A DNA stretch of 64,000 nucleotides from Lycium barbarum (lineage: Eukaryota > Streptophyta > Magnoliopsida > Solanales > Solanaceae). Below the pieces are notes generated by a model. It did not search any database and was not told where the DNA came from. It was given only the letters and a program-made list of their open reading frames with translations. A program made the position numbers and the translations under genes. The stretch is from positions 124,871,657 through 124,935,656 of the forward strand of contig NC_083345.1 in the NCBI RefSeq assembly GCF_019175385.1, given 5' to 3'. Of this stretch, positions 34,110-44,968 are shown piece by piece. The stretch's first letter is position 1. Every line of letters starts with the position of its first letter.

Positions 34110-36050
34110 ATGAAAACATCTATATATTTGTTAATAATACAAGATAGAAGATGAAATAATTATTCAACTCTAATGAGCAACTGAACAATCTCGTAACGAA
34201 ATTTACCCCACGTCGGATTAATCAAAACAGTAAATTATGGTGATAATAGTACATATTACTAGCTTTCTCGATAAGTGAGACAATGTGTGCATGTGGGACC
34301 ACGTGACAGGCCTTTAATGTTAGTCTGCAAGTACATTTAATACATAGTATTGACATTTTCAATTGTCAATTCCTAAGTTCCCCTTATGATCCTCCCCTTT
34401 TATCCCCATATTTGATAACGATGCCCAACAAATAAAGATAATGAGCGATGGAGACCTCATTATTCCCCTCTAGATCTTCTGTTTAAATTCTCTTCAAAAG
34501 GTAGTGAAATTTAAACTTTAATTAGAAATTCATTGGAGCCTTTAGTAACATTGCTTCCTATTGAGAATTTTTATTCATTTTACTATTTATTAACTCATAA
34601 TCAGATTTTTGTAATTAATTATTTGTAATTTGACAACTTAAAACAAAATTTTCAAACGTAAAGAAACGAATATTGGACCTCACTCAACTCAGAATATCCA
34701 CCACGAGTTGACGATTTTTCGATCTCCACTTTTTGGGAGTGGAAGTGCTTGGTCACTAGAGTTCCTTTTCTTCAAGAAATTTAGTTGTATTAGCCTTGAA
34801 ATTGGTCTAACATTTTGTTATGAGCTGCTTGGACAAAAATGGATGGAAGATCGACGACACATGTGATTGATCATAGCAATTTATATATACAAAAAAAAAA
34901 CTATATAAGACTTCGACACTATCATATCATTTAAAATTTCATTAAAATTGCGTTCTATTGTAGACGTAGATCAATAACTTGTAGTGTTAAAGTGATTCGA
35001 AGTGGTATGATTAGAGGTGGAGTCAGAGATCAAGGTATGGGTTCGGCCGAACTTAATAAATTTGGTATAAAGTTTGTCTTTGTCTTAAGAAATTTATTTA
35101 ATATGTACAAATTATTAATTTAAAATAACTCAATAACTTAAAAGGACTATAATCCTAGATCCATAGACTTCAAATTCAAACTCCGCCCCCGAGTATGATG
35201 TAATAATGAACAAAAATGTTCCAAATATTTGTCCTCAAGAATAGGAGCTTGCTAAAGGTGACATCAATGCTTTCATTTATCGTGGACTTTAAAGTTTCAT
35301 CAAGTACTAGTTAAAGAAACAGACACTTAATTATATCACTAAATGTCAAATGCAAATGAACATTTTACACTAAACATAAGTGTGTGTATATATACATGCT
35401 AGTAATTGAAAAGAATGAGAGACATGCTAAAGTTGGCTAAGTTACTTTAAACATGTAGCAATGGTTTTATGTCCATTTAAACTTTAATTAATTAATAATA
35501 AAAAGAAAATAAAAAGCTTATAGAGTGAAAAATAAAATAGAGAGAAAACAGGCTAAAATAAAACCCATGCCAAAATTAAGGTGTATGGACCATGTAGCTA
35601 TCAATGAGGACCATTACTTAGGTGGACCTACTTTCAGTTACCAGTGAAGGGATTTTGTAAGTCCTACTTCCCACTTACAAAAATTTACACATACCCAATG
35701 TTTATATAAGATCAATGAATATAAGATAAATATTTTAAATTATCACGTAATTAAGATTAATTGATATGTATTCTCACTTTAATCTAAAACTATAATGGTT
35801 AAATTTATTGATTTAGTGTAAATATTGGATGTGAATAAATATTTACCTCTTCTTTCCCCGCTCACATCCCAATTAATGGCCATATTTTCAATAAGAAAAT
35901 TCGAAATACAAAAATAAACATACGTAACAAAGCCAATGGAATTAAACATATAGTACATATAAATATATAAAATATTAACCTATCGATACAGTGAAGTTTT
36001 GTGACAGCTGAGCTGAGTGTCAATTGACTTCTCCTTTAGATTGCTCCGCC
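34110..36050. other. Intergenic DNA with one MITE
   Basis: No gene seen. The only recognisable unit is the hAT-like MITE at 35014-35192. Confidence 0.6.
35014..35192. mobile_element. hAT-like MITE, CAGGGGCGGAGCC family, copy D
   Basis: Ends AGAGGTGGAGTCAGAG and CAAACTCCGCCCCCGA; internal TATGGGTTCGGCCGAAC and TTTAATATGTACAAATTA match copies A and C. Confidence 0.7.
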
Positions 36051-36300
36051 ACTCCCTTTATTTCATTTTATGTGAATTTATTTGATTGACACTTTTAATC
36101 TTGAACGTGCTAATACTTGTGTTTATGAAACTTTTGAAATTTATAAATTTAAATATTTTATAATAGTGTAGTTATAAAAGCTCATCAATAAGAAAATAAG
36201 AAGTGTTTTTTTTCTTATTTTCAATATATAAAATATGTGTCATTATTTTCTTTAAACAAACTAAAAAGATTAGGATCACACTAAATAGAAAAGGATGGAC
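36050..36300. mobile_element. Degraded Stowaway-type MITE
   Basis: CTCCGCCACTCCCTTTATTT and GAATTTATTTGATTGACAC on the left with weak inverse matches on the right (AGAAAAGGATGGACTA). Diverged. Confidence 0.4.
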
Positions 36301-36566
36301 TACTATACTAGAAAACAAAATGGGGTTAACATAAATTAATTGTACAAAAGTCTTTTATTGGGGAGAGTTGAGGTCAAAATTTGATTTAACGCCATCATTT
36401 AACTTCAAACTGCACCAGAAAGAAAACAAAAGTACTACAGTAGGTCATTAAGACTATAAAAGAAGGGATAAAAAAAAAAAACAATGTTGCAGCTTCATGT
36501 CAATTGCATGAGCACTTTTTTTTTTCTTAACAAACAAAAAACAGACAACTTTGTAAGTACTCTTCT

Positions 36567-36868
36567 TCTCCTAATAAGTATCACTTTAACAAAAATTCCG
36601 TATATTAAGAAATTAATAATATAATATAAAGTTATTAAATTGTCCCTATATAACAAAAATAAATTACTTATTTCTTTTGATTAGAGCATGCACAAGTAGT
36701 AATTTTTTTAATATTGAAAATCCAACAATACCAAGTTGCTATATGACTTTTTCAATCATCGTTTAAATGTTACTTTATCTTGTCAGTTTTTGTCTAAAGA
36801 TAGAGTTGGAAAAAACTAACAAATTTATATCTTGATTTCCTAAGATGACGCTTATTATGGACAATTTT
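36567..36868. mobile_element. Stowaway-like MITE, first of two adjacent copies
   Basis: CTCCTAATAAGTATCACTTT, TATTAAGAAATTAATAAT, GATTAGAGCATGCACAAGTA and GATGACGCTTATTATGGAC parallel the second copy at 36886. Confidence 0.65.
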
Positions 36869-36885
36869 TTTTAACTAAGGTGATA

Positions 36886-37884
36886 CTCCCTCTGTCCCAT
36901 AATAAGTGTCACCTTAGCTAAAAACACGCATATTAAGAAACCAATGATGAAGTGTAAAGTTTACCAAATTACCCTTATGTAAAAAAAATTATTTTTTCCT
37001 CTTGATGATTAGAGCATGCACAAGTAGTTCATCTTTTGACATTGAGAATCCAACTATCATTATTTAGAGTACAACTATTTCTTTTGCCTCTTACTAATCG
37101 TTCCATAGGCGAAAACTTTCAGTTTCACGTGAAACTCAAAATTTGACATTGTGAATTCAAATTTTGGCTTGAAATAAAAAAACTTGTCATTTTTTATCTA
37201 AGGGCAAAGATGAAAAAAACTAGTCAATATATGCATTGGTATCCTGATGTGACATTTATTATGGGATAAAAAAATTTGGTTAAAGTGATACTTAGGAGCC
37301 GTTTGGACATGATTTCATCTCATGAGATGAAATCATGTTTGGACATGCAATTTGAATTTCTTGAGTTGCAGTTTCTTTTTAATAAACATAAAAACCCCAC
37401 AAGTTGTGAAAACCATCAAAATTTTTCCAATTCTTATACAATCCTACCAAATGAGTAAATCATAATTCGTAATAAAATTAATATGCTACTAGAAGGCCTT
37501 TCTAAAAAATACAACATCAATTGATCAAACTTTAATTCAATAAAAAGGAAAATTTAACATGAATAGTAATGTAACTACTCTTTAATATAATCCTCCCACG
37601 TGGTACGAACAATATATCTACCAACTTATGGGTCTTTTTTTACAAAGTATAAATATATGCGTCAAATTTTACATTTATATTTTTTAAAATCATGATTTCA
37701 AATCCCGAATTATGCCTTTTTGGATGATTTAAAATTTCATTTTATGAGATGAAATCAGAGATGAAATCGCATGTCCAAACGCTGATTTCATCTCATGAGA
37801 TAAAATCACATGTCCAAACGCTGATTTCATCGCATGATATGAAATCACATGTACAAACCCCAACTTATTATGGGACGGAGGGAG
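36886..37884. mobile_element. Stowaway-like MITE, second copy, enlarged by a nested insertion
   Basis: Starts CTCCCTCTGTCCCATAATAA (TA at 36884-36885) and ends CTTATTATGGGACGGAGGGAG (TA at 37885-37886). The expected right end is interrupted: a preliminary end at about 37253-37290 (TTATTATGGGATAAAAAAAT, AAAGTGATACTTA) and the true end at 37863 are separated by the foldback element at 37291-37862. Confidence 0.7.
37291..37862. mobile_element. Foldback MITE with TTTGGACATG / GATTTCATC ends nested in Stowaway
   Basis: Left GGAGCCGTTTGGACATGATT then TCATCTCATGAGATGAAATC; the right side has three diverged inverse modules such as GATGAAATCGCATGTCCAAA and ends CATGTACAAACCCC. A possible actta duplication flanks it. 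Confidence 0.6.
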
Positions 37885-38059
37885 TAGTACAAAATAGTTG
37901 TGGACCTATTTTAACTCGAAAACAGTGTCAATTCAATCTCAATATTGGCTCTCTCAGATTCTATCTTTATCTGTTAACAGTTCACTCCCTCCAAAAATTT
38001 AAAAAGGAAAAAAAAAAAAAAGAATCACATGTGTCCCTTACCCTTCCATTAAATTCTTG

Positions 38060-38232
38060 TATTAGACTCTAATCTATATATATACACACATGACACAATA
38101 ATGTACTATACATTAATGCAAAAAAAAAAAAAAGTTTCATATTCACTGCATATGGTTGCATTCTTGATTTTCTCTTTTGATTCTATGTAATGGTGGTGAA
38201 ATCTCATAGATTTAAGCTTTGTAAAGAAAAGG
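38060..38232 (+). promoter_or_regulatory. Probable core promoter and first leader exon of the MCTP gene
   Basis: A TATA-like tract CTATATATATACACAC at about 38073, then leader-like CT-rich sequence ending at a strong donor (AAAGG|GTATGT, exon end 38232). Splicing from here to the exons at 40063 and 40824 is inferred. Confidence 0.4.
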
Positions 38233-40062
38233 GTATGTTTTTTTTTCACAACCCCTTATCTTTTTCTTCTTGATTATTTAAATTTTGGTGCTTTTTGAGT
38301 TACATGACTTGTGATGCCAAAAAAAGTTTTTTTTTTCTTTTTGCTACTATTTGGTTCAAGAAAGACTCATTTGCCTTACCCCAAAAATGCAAGAGTTTAT
38401 TAGATGGTTGTTTCTCTTTGTTATTATTCCTTTTTCAAGTTTTTTTTTTTAATATATTCAGGTACTAGCTCAATTGGCCTTTTGAGTTTCATGGCAAAAA
38501 AAGGGTAACTTTTTTATGCTAAGAATTTTTTCAAGAAATGCTCACTTGTCTTACCCCATAAAATGCAACATATTTTTCTAGCATTATAAGCTCAAGAAAT
38601 TAGATGTTTGTTTATGTTTAAATTCCCATCAAGTTTGGTGATTTTCTTAAAACTTAGTCACTAGCTCAAAAACCCATAATTTGCTTTTTGGGGTTCATGA
38701 TTTGTGATGCTAAAAAAAGTAGTAATTTTTATGCTAATTTTTGTTCATAAAGCTCACTTCATTTCCCTAAAATGCAAGAATTTTCAAGCTCAAGAACTTA
38801 GATGTTAGTTTTTTTTACTTTCCCTTGTTTAGTACTCATTTTCGCTTTGTTATTTTTCAAAATTTGTCAATTTTCTTAATATTCAGGCACTAGCTCAAAA
38901 ACCCAAAATATGCTTTCAAGTTTCATGATCTATTATGCCAAAAAAAAAAAAAAATTAGTTGCTGTATTTTGTTTCAAGATATGTTCACTTGTCTTCCCTA
39001 AAATGCAAAAAAAAAAAAAATTAGTTGCTGTATAGTAGTTTTTAATAAATTATGAAAGATCTTCTGTTTTTAGCTAAAGTTGAAATCTTGAAAAGTAGTA
39101 ATTATTATAGTAGCATTTTGTTTCATCACTTTGAATTTGATCCTAAAGTTGAGTCTTTTTGTTTGCATCAAAGTGTTTGTGGCTTTTCTTTTTGTAATTT
39201 AGTTGCATGGATAATTACCACTTTCCCTTTTTCCACTTTTGTCAACATCAAAGAACTTTATGTATTTTAGTGGTTTATGGTTAGATTTTTAGTTGAAAAT
39301 GACAAGTGCATGTGTCTTGAGCTATTTTTAAGGAACTTTAACTTCAAGCATGCTTTATGAATTTTTAAATTTTTTAGTTTTATATTACAAAGTTTGTAGA
39401 TCTCCACACTAGGCTGACCAGCACATGGTATTCAAAGAGAGTTGACCTCTTTCTTTTATTTATAATCTCAAATTAGTTCACTGCATCTTTTGAGCTTTAT
39501 GTTTAGTTTTTTATAATAAATTATCATATACCTGTAGCTTGTTAGATGAAAAGTGCCAAAAAAAGAAGAAGGTGAGAGTATGCAAATAGAATGATTAGAT
39601 CTTATCTAGTTGCTGATTTTGTTAAGTGAGATTTTTTTATTTTAAGTGCTTCCTTATAGTTGTCTTTATTAGGGACCAGTACCTGTCTTCGTTGGTAGGC
39701 TTAATAGGTAGATACTGTTAAATCAATTTTTTTTTTTTTATGACATGCGAACCCGCAGCCGCTACCCTTCGGGTGTGCACAGGGTAAACCCAGCTTATGT
39801 GCAATAGCTCGCAAACCACACAGAAGAGGTAACCCGCACTGTTAAATCAACTTTTTAAATATATACTTGAAGACTGTTTTCCTGTATAGAGTCTGCATGA
39901 TTGTTTTCGAAGTGCTGGTAATTAAATGTTTTTTATTTTAAATCGGATTTACTCGTTTGAAATATCTCTGACTTAGATTTGTTAATGATTTGCACAATGA
40001 TCAGGTTGTTTGAAGTTATTTAAAGACTGCTATTTGTACTAACTAAGCTTTGTTTCTTGCAG
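38233..40062 (+). other. Leader intron of the MCTP gene with degenerate tandem repeats
   Basis: Four diverged modules of about 150-200 bp (38290-39030) share TTCATGRTTTGTGATGCYAA, then AAAAAAAGT, then CTCACTTGTCTTACCCCA, then AAAATGCAA and CACTAGCTCAAAAACCC. A SINE is inserted at 39727-39837. The acceptor TTTCTTGCAG ends at 40062. Confidence 0.55.
39727..39837 (-). mobile_element. SINE inserted in the MCTP leader intron
   Basis: A T run then GACATGCGAACCCGCAGCCG, CTACCCTTCGGGTGTGCACA and TGTGCAATAGCTCGCAAACC. Exact 13-bp duplication actgttaaatcaa at 39714-39726 and 39838-39850. On the minus strand it ends in an A tail. Family name uncertain. Confidence 0.85.
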
Positions 40063-40105
40063 ATCTGATTTCCAGTTAGAGAAGTGAATAATTCTTCTGC
40101 TTTTG
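40063..40105 (+). other. Noncoding leader exon 2 of the MCTP gene
   Basis: 43 bp between TTTGTTTCTTGCAG and TTTTG|GTAAGT. It has no ATG. The next acceptor (AAATCTCTCAG) ends at 40823, opening the coding exon. Confidence 0.5.
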
Positions 40106-40867
40106 GTAAGTTTCAGTATTATATTTTTACCATTTTGGCCATTTCGTTATAGAAGGTGGGAATATGGATTAAATCACATTTAGAAGTGACTTTCTTTTAT
40201 GTTTGTTTCTCTCTTTCTCTTTTTCTTTGTGGTGGGGGTGGAAATTGTGCGTGTTTGTTGTTTCTAACGATAGGTTAGTCATGTTTAGCAGTGTTTCTAT
40301 CACATTCGAAAGATATCTTTGTTCTAGGATAATTTTCTAGCATATTTAGACGAGAAGGTTGTAAGTTCTGCTGGAATTGTTCAATTAGTTCTTCAGATTT
40401 ATGATAAATTTGCTTATCTGCAAGTTCGCTACTATTTTTTTTCAGTCTTTTGTGAACTTATCTTGTACATTTGATCAATTTATGATACCATTGTGTGTTA
40501 AGTTGCTTCCTGCATTCCACACCAGATTTTCATTGAGACTTCAAGTAATGTATTGAGATGAAATTTTTATGATAGTGCCTTGAAGTGAAATCCATATCCA
40601 ATTTTAAGAATTTATCCGCTCCCTTATTGCATCACGGGTCATTTCTGTCGAACTTCTTGATGTTTATTGGTTGAATAAGTATGATCAGTTTAGGTCCATC
40701 TCATTTGTTGCTTAATGACTTGCTTTTTGTTCCTCTTCTTCAGTTCTCAACCTTTATTTAAATGTTTTCTCTCCTTCGCTCTCTTCAGATACATAGTAAT
40801 TTTTTTTTATTTAAATCTCTCAGGTACTGCTGCCATCTTTAATTTCCGTAACGAGAATTGTTCGAAG

Positions 40868-43800
40868 ATGATTTTAAACAATTTGAAGCTAGGCGTTGAA
40901 GTGGTTGGTGCCCATAACCTTTTGCCGAAAGATGGTCAAGGTTCATCGAGTTCTTTCGTGGAACTTTACTTTGACGGGCAGAGGTTCCGCACTACCATCA
41001 AGGAAAAAGATTTAAGTCCCGTGTGGAATGAGACTTTCTACTTCAACATCTCCGACACTTCCAACCTCCATATGCTCGCTCTTGACGCCTATGTGTACAA
41101 CAATGTTAGACCTACTCAGTCCAGGTCCTTTCTTGGGAAGATTACTATTAACGGGACTTCCTTTGTACCTTATTCGGATTCCGTTGTCTTGCATTATCCT
41201 CTTGAGAAGCGAAGTATCTTTTCACGTGTGAGAGGAGAACTCGGCCTTAAAGTGTATGTTATTGACGATCCTTCCATAAAGTCATCTATGGATACTCAGG
41301 TTCACAGCCATTCAGCTCAAACTCCAGCTCCAAAAATCCCGAGATCTGAAGTGAGACACACTTTCCATCATCTTCCCAATCCAAATCACCCACAGCAGCA
41401 ACAACAACAAGCAGCTCCTGCGGGTCCCGCTGTTCCCTTGAATCATGAAGGAGCAAGATACATTCCCGAGCAAATGAAGGTTCCAGAAGTACCACAGCCG
41501 CCACCTCAGCTCGTCCGGATGCATTCTTCCACAATGGCACAACCCGTTGACTATGCACTTAAGGAAACGAGTCCGTTCCTCGGAGGGGGTCGAGTTGTGG
41601 GCGGTCGTGTTATTCGTACGGACAGGATGTCTGGTTGTACTTATGATCTTGTTGAGAAGATGCACTTCCTTTTTGTTAGAGTTGTTAAGGCTCGTGAGCT
41701 TCCCGCTATGGATATTACAGGGAGCGTCGATCCTTATGTTGAGGTCCGCATCGGGAATTACAAAGGAATTACGAAACACATTGAGAAAAATCAAAATCCT
41801 ATGTGGAATGTAGTGTTCGCCTTTTCTCGGGAGAGGATGCAAGCGTCCGTGCTTGAGGTCGTAGTTAAAGACAAGGATCTTATGAAAGATGATTTTGTAG
41901 GCCTGTGCCGATTTGACCTCAATGAAGTCCCGATGCGGGTCCCACCCGATAGTCCTCTAGCTCCGGAGTGGTACCGGCTTGCAGATAAGAAAGGAGAGAA
42001 GATAAAAGGGGAGCTTATGCTTGCTGTTTGGATCGGTACACAAGCGGATGAAGCTTATCCAGATGCATGGCATTCCGATGCAGCTTTATCTGTTGACACG
42101 GTTGCATCCACTCTTATACGTTCGAAGGTCTATCATGCACCACGGTTATGGTACCTCCGTGTTAATGTTGTCGAGGCACAAGACTTGCTTCCGACTGAGA
42201 AAACTCGTTTCCCGGACGCTTACGTGAAGGTACAGATAGGAAACCAAGTTTTGAAAACTAAGCCGGTTCAGGCTCGGACCTTCAATCCTCTTTGGAATGA
42301 AGATCTCCTGTTTGTTGCTGCTGAACCGTTTGATGAAAATCTCGTCCTCTCGGTAGAGGATCGTGTGGCTCCGGGTAAAGACGAGATTATTGGGAGGGTA
42401 ATCATCCCTTTGAGCATGGTGGAAAAGCGTGCTGATGATAAAATGATCCATTCTCGTTGGTTTAACTTGGAAAAGCCCGTGGCCGTGGATATTGATCAGC
42501 TTAAGAAGGAGAAATTCTCGAGTAGACTTCATCTCCGAGTCTGTCTTGATGGAGGTTATCATGTCCTTGACGAATCCACTCATTATAGTAGTGATCTTCG
42601 CCCCACAGCAAAACAGCTATGGAGGCCCCCAATCGGGATTCTTGAACTCGGAGTCTTAAATGCTGTGGGACTTCATCCTATGAAAACACGAGATAACAAG
42701 GGGACATCGGATACATATTGTGTAGCAAAGTATGGTCACAAATGGGTTCGAACTCGAACCATTGTTGATAATCTCTGCCCAAAGTACAATGAGCAGTACA
42801 CTTGGGAGGTTTTTGATCCAGCTACGGTTCTCACTGTGGGTGTGTTCGACAACAGCCAACTCGGAGAAAAGGGTTCATCAAATGGTACATCCAAAGACCT
42901 AAAGGTCGGGAAGGTTAGAATTCGTATCTCGACACTTGAAACAGGCAGAGTTTACACACATTCATATCCACTGCTTGTCCTTCATCCTACTGGTGTTAAA
43001 AAGATGGGTGAATTGCATTTGGCGATACGTTTTACATGCACATCATTTGCTAACATGCTTTACAAATACTCACGTCCTCTTTTACCGAAAATGCATTACG
43101 TAAGGCCTTTTACTGTTATGCAACTTGACATGCTAAGGCACCAGGCAGTTAATATAGTTGCCATGCGGTTGGGACGAGCAGAGCCCCCTTTGAGAAAGGA
43201 GGTGGTGGAATATATGTCGGATGTGGATTCACATTTATGGAGTATGAGGCGTAGCAAGGCCAATTTTTTCCGTTTGATGTCGATTTTCACGGGATTATTT
43301 GCTGCGGGAAAATGGTTCGGAGATATCTGCATGTGGAAGAACCCGATCACAACAGTCCTTGTGCACGTTCTCTTTCTTATGCTTGTGTCGTTTCCGGAAC
43401 TCATTTTACCAACTGTTTTCCTATACATGTTTCTAATAGGAGTGTGGAATTACCGTTACCGGCCTAGGTATCCTCCTCACATGAACACAAAGTTATCGCA
43501 AGCCGAGTCAGTGCACCCTGATGAGCTTGATGAAGAGTTCGACACATTTCCAACTAGCCGTTCCCCTGAACTGGTGAGAATGAGGTATGATCGGTTGAGG
43601 AGCGTTGCTGGACGCATTCAAACAGTAGTTGGTGACGTGGCAACTCAAGGAGAGCGACTCCAGTCGTTACTGAGCTGGCGTGACCCCCGTGCTACGGCCC
43701 TCTTTGTTACATTTTGCCTTGTTGCTGCATTGGTATTGTATGTGACGCCGTTCCAGGTGATTGCTGCCCTGATAGGTATCTACATGATGAGACATCCGAG

Positions 43801-43876
43801 ATTTCGACATAGGCTGCCTTCTGTGCCAATCAACTTCTTCCGTCGGCTGCCAGCTAGGACAGACAGTATGTTGTAA
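40868..43876 (+). CDS. MCTP protein: four C2 domains plus C-terminal membrane region
   Basis: 1002 residues, one exon. The start at 40868 is chosen because MILNNLKLGVEVVGAHNLLP aligns with the family N terminus and lies 44 bases after a good acceptor (40823); an earlier in-frame ATG-like start would read intron. C2A about 4-125, a Gln-rich linker near 172-185, C2B about 264-390 (AMDITGSVDPYVEV), C2C about 427-530 (DAYVKVQIGN), C2D about 589-707 (GTSDTYCVAKYG), and the plant phosphoribosyltransferase C-terminal domain from about 740 with membrane segments near 827-860 and 944-975. MCTPs tether ER to plasma membrane at plasmodesmata and include QUIRKY- and FTIP-type trafficking proteins. Intact; which MCTP number it is cannot be told here. 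Confidence 0.95.
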   Translation: MILNNLKLGVEVVGAHNLLPKDGQGSSSSFVELYFDGQRFRTTIKEKDLSPVWNETFYFNISDTSNLHMLALDAYVYNNVRPTQSRSFLGKITINGTSFVPYSDSVVLHYPLEKRSIFSRVRGELGLKVYVIDDPSIKSSMDTQVHSHSAQTPAPKIPRSEVRHTFHHLPNPNHPQQQQQQAAPAGPAVPLNHEGARYIPEQMKVPEVPQPPPQLVRMHSSTMAQPVDYALKETSPFLGGGRVVGGRVIRTDRMSGCTYDLVEKMHFLFVRVVKARELPAMDITGSVDPYVEVRIGNYKGITKHIEKNQNPMWNVVFAFSRERMQASVLEVVVKDKDLMKDDFVGLCRFDLNEVPMRVPPDSPLAPEWYRLADKKGEKIKGELMLAVWIGTQADEAYPDAWHSDAALSVDTVASTLIRSKVYHAPRLWYLRVNVVEAQDLLPTEKTRFPDAYVKVQIGNQVLKTKPVQARTFNPLWNEDLLFVAAEPFDENLVLSVEDRVAPGKDEIIGRVIIPLSMVEKRADDKMIHSRWFNLEKPVAVDIDQLKKEKFSSRLHLRVCLDGGYHVLDESTHYSSDLRPTAKQLWRPPIGILELGVLNAVGLHPMKTRDNKGTSDTYCVAKYGHKWVRTRTIVDNLCPKYNEQYTWEVFDPATVLTVGVFDNSQLGEKGSSNGTSKDLKVGKVRIRISTLETGRVYTHSYPLLVLHPTGVKKMGELHLAIRFTCTSFANMLYKYSRPLLPKMHYVRPFTVMQLDMLRHQAVNIVAMRLGRAEPPLRKEVVEYMSDVDSHLWSMRRSKANFFRLMSIFTGLFAAGKWFGDICMWKNPITTVLVHVLFLMLVSFPELILPTVFLYMFLIGVWNYRYRPRYPPHMNTKLSQAESVHPDELDEEFDTFPTSRSPELVRMRYDRLRSVAGRIQTVVGDVATQGERLQSLLSWRDPRATALFVTFCLVAALVLYVTPFQVIAALIGIYMMRHPRFRHRLPSVPINFFRRLPARTDSML

Positions 43877-44376
43877 TTGTTCCCTCTATTGCTTTTTTAT
43901 GTAGTTTGCTCGAGCATCAGAATGGACTTATTTGGGAGGCGTAGTTGTTGTTGTACTCGAGCATTGGATGTGGGTACTAGATTTATATTCCGGACCATAT
44001 AAATAATTCTCATGGCCTGCTACATCTATATGTATAATAAGATCCATTCCTACAATCTTTTTTTCCAATTATGATTTGTATGCATCTTTGGGAATACATG
44101 AATCTCAAGCTGTTTATGGCTTTTCTTCAATAATAGTCATGACACCGTTGTATGCATATATTTGCAATTGCATGAGTGGAGATGAGAAAAATGAAATTAT
44201 GAACCAAACGATTAAGAAAGAACAAAACCAACTCCAAAGGGTGGTGTTATACAGTTCTTGCCTTAGAATGGGCAGTCACAAGAATTTTGATTTAAGAAAA
44301 TTGACTGTTTGGCCAAGCTTACACTTCGGATGAGACCAAGAACTGAAAGATGTTTATCAAAGAGAGGCAGGGACAG
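43877..44376 (+). other. 3' UTR of the MCTP gene and flank
   Basis: Begins after the stop at 43874-43876. AT-rich with TGTATAATAAGATCC near 44030 and other AATAA-like signals; the poly(A) site is not determined. Confidence 0.5.
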
Positions 44377-44655
44377 TAAGAGCCCGTTTGGATCGGCTTA
44401 TAAGTTGCCTATAAGTTGTTTTCAGTTTTTTTGAGTGTTTGACTGACCAGCTTAAAATCATTTTGTGCATAAAATAAGCTCAAAAAAATAATTGAGCCCT
44501 TTTGGCTTAGCTTATCTAAAATAGCTTATAAGCTGAAAACAGCTTATAAGCCAAAAAAAAAATAAGTTAGCCTACCCCAACTTATTTTGTTTTTTGCTTA
44601 TAAGCTGTTTCAAGCTTATAAACTGTTTATTTTAAGCCCATCCAAACAGGCTCTA
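44377..44655. mobile_element. MITE with TAAGAGCCCGTTTGGAT ends
   Basis: 279 bp; left TAAGAGCCCGTTTGGATCGG, right inverse CATCCAAACAGGCTCTA. The interior is rich in AGCTTATAAGC palindromes. Same superfamily as 12811-13010. Confidence 0.75.
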
Positions 44656-44968
44656 AAAGAACTCAAGAAAACTGAATGTTGGCTTTTATTAGACACTCCA
44701 GACCCCCAGTTACACAGGATCTAATCCTCCACGAAAAGTAAGAAGTTCTCTTTCCTTCTGCTTGCAAAAAAAGTTATGAGATTGCTTTTGTTTGCGTTAG
44801 CGATCATCAAACCTGTGACAAAAAGCATGTTTTTTGTTACCGATGCACAAAGAAAATATTTTGTTGCGAATGAACAAGATATTGAGGAATTGTCCATACG
44901 TAAAATCAGAATTATTGATACGGGCCTTTTCCGTGCAAAGCCTCTTTCAGAATATGTGGAAATAGGAG

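Noticed and set aside
40715..40867. Earlier start for the MCTP protein giving 1053 residues
   Set aside because: The added residues are hydrophobic translation of a T-rich intron upstream of the 40823 acceptor; family homology begins at the 40868 ATG.
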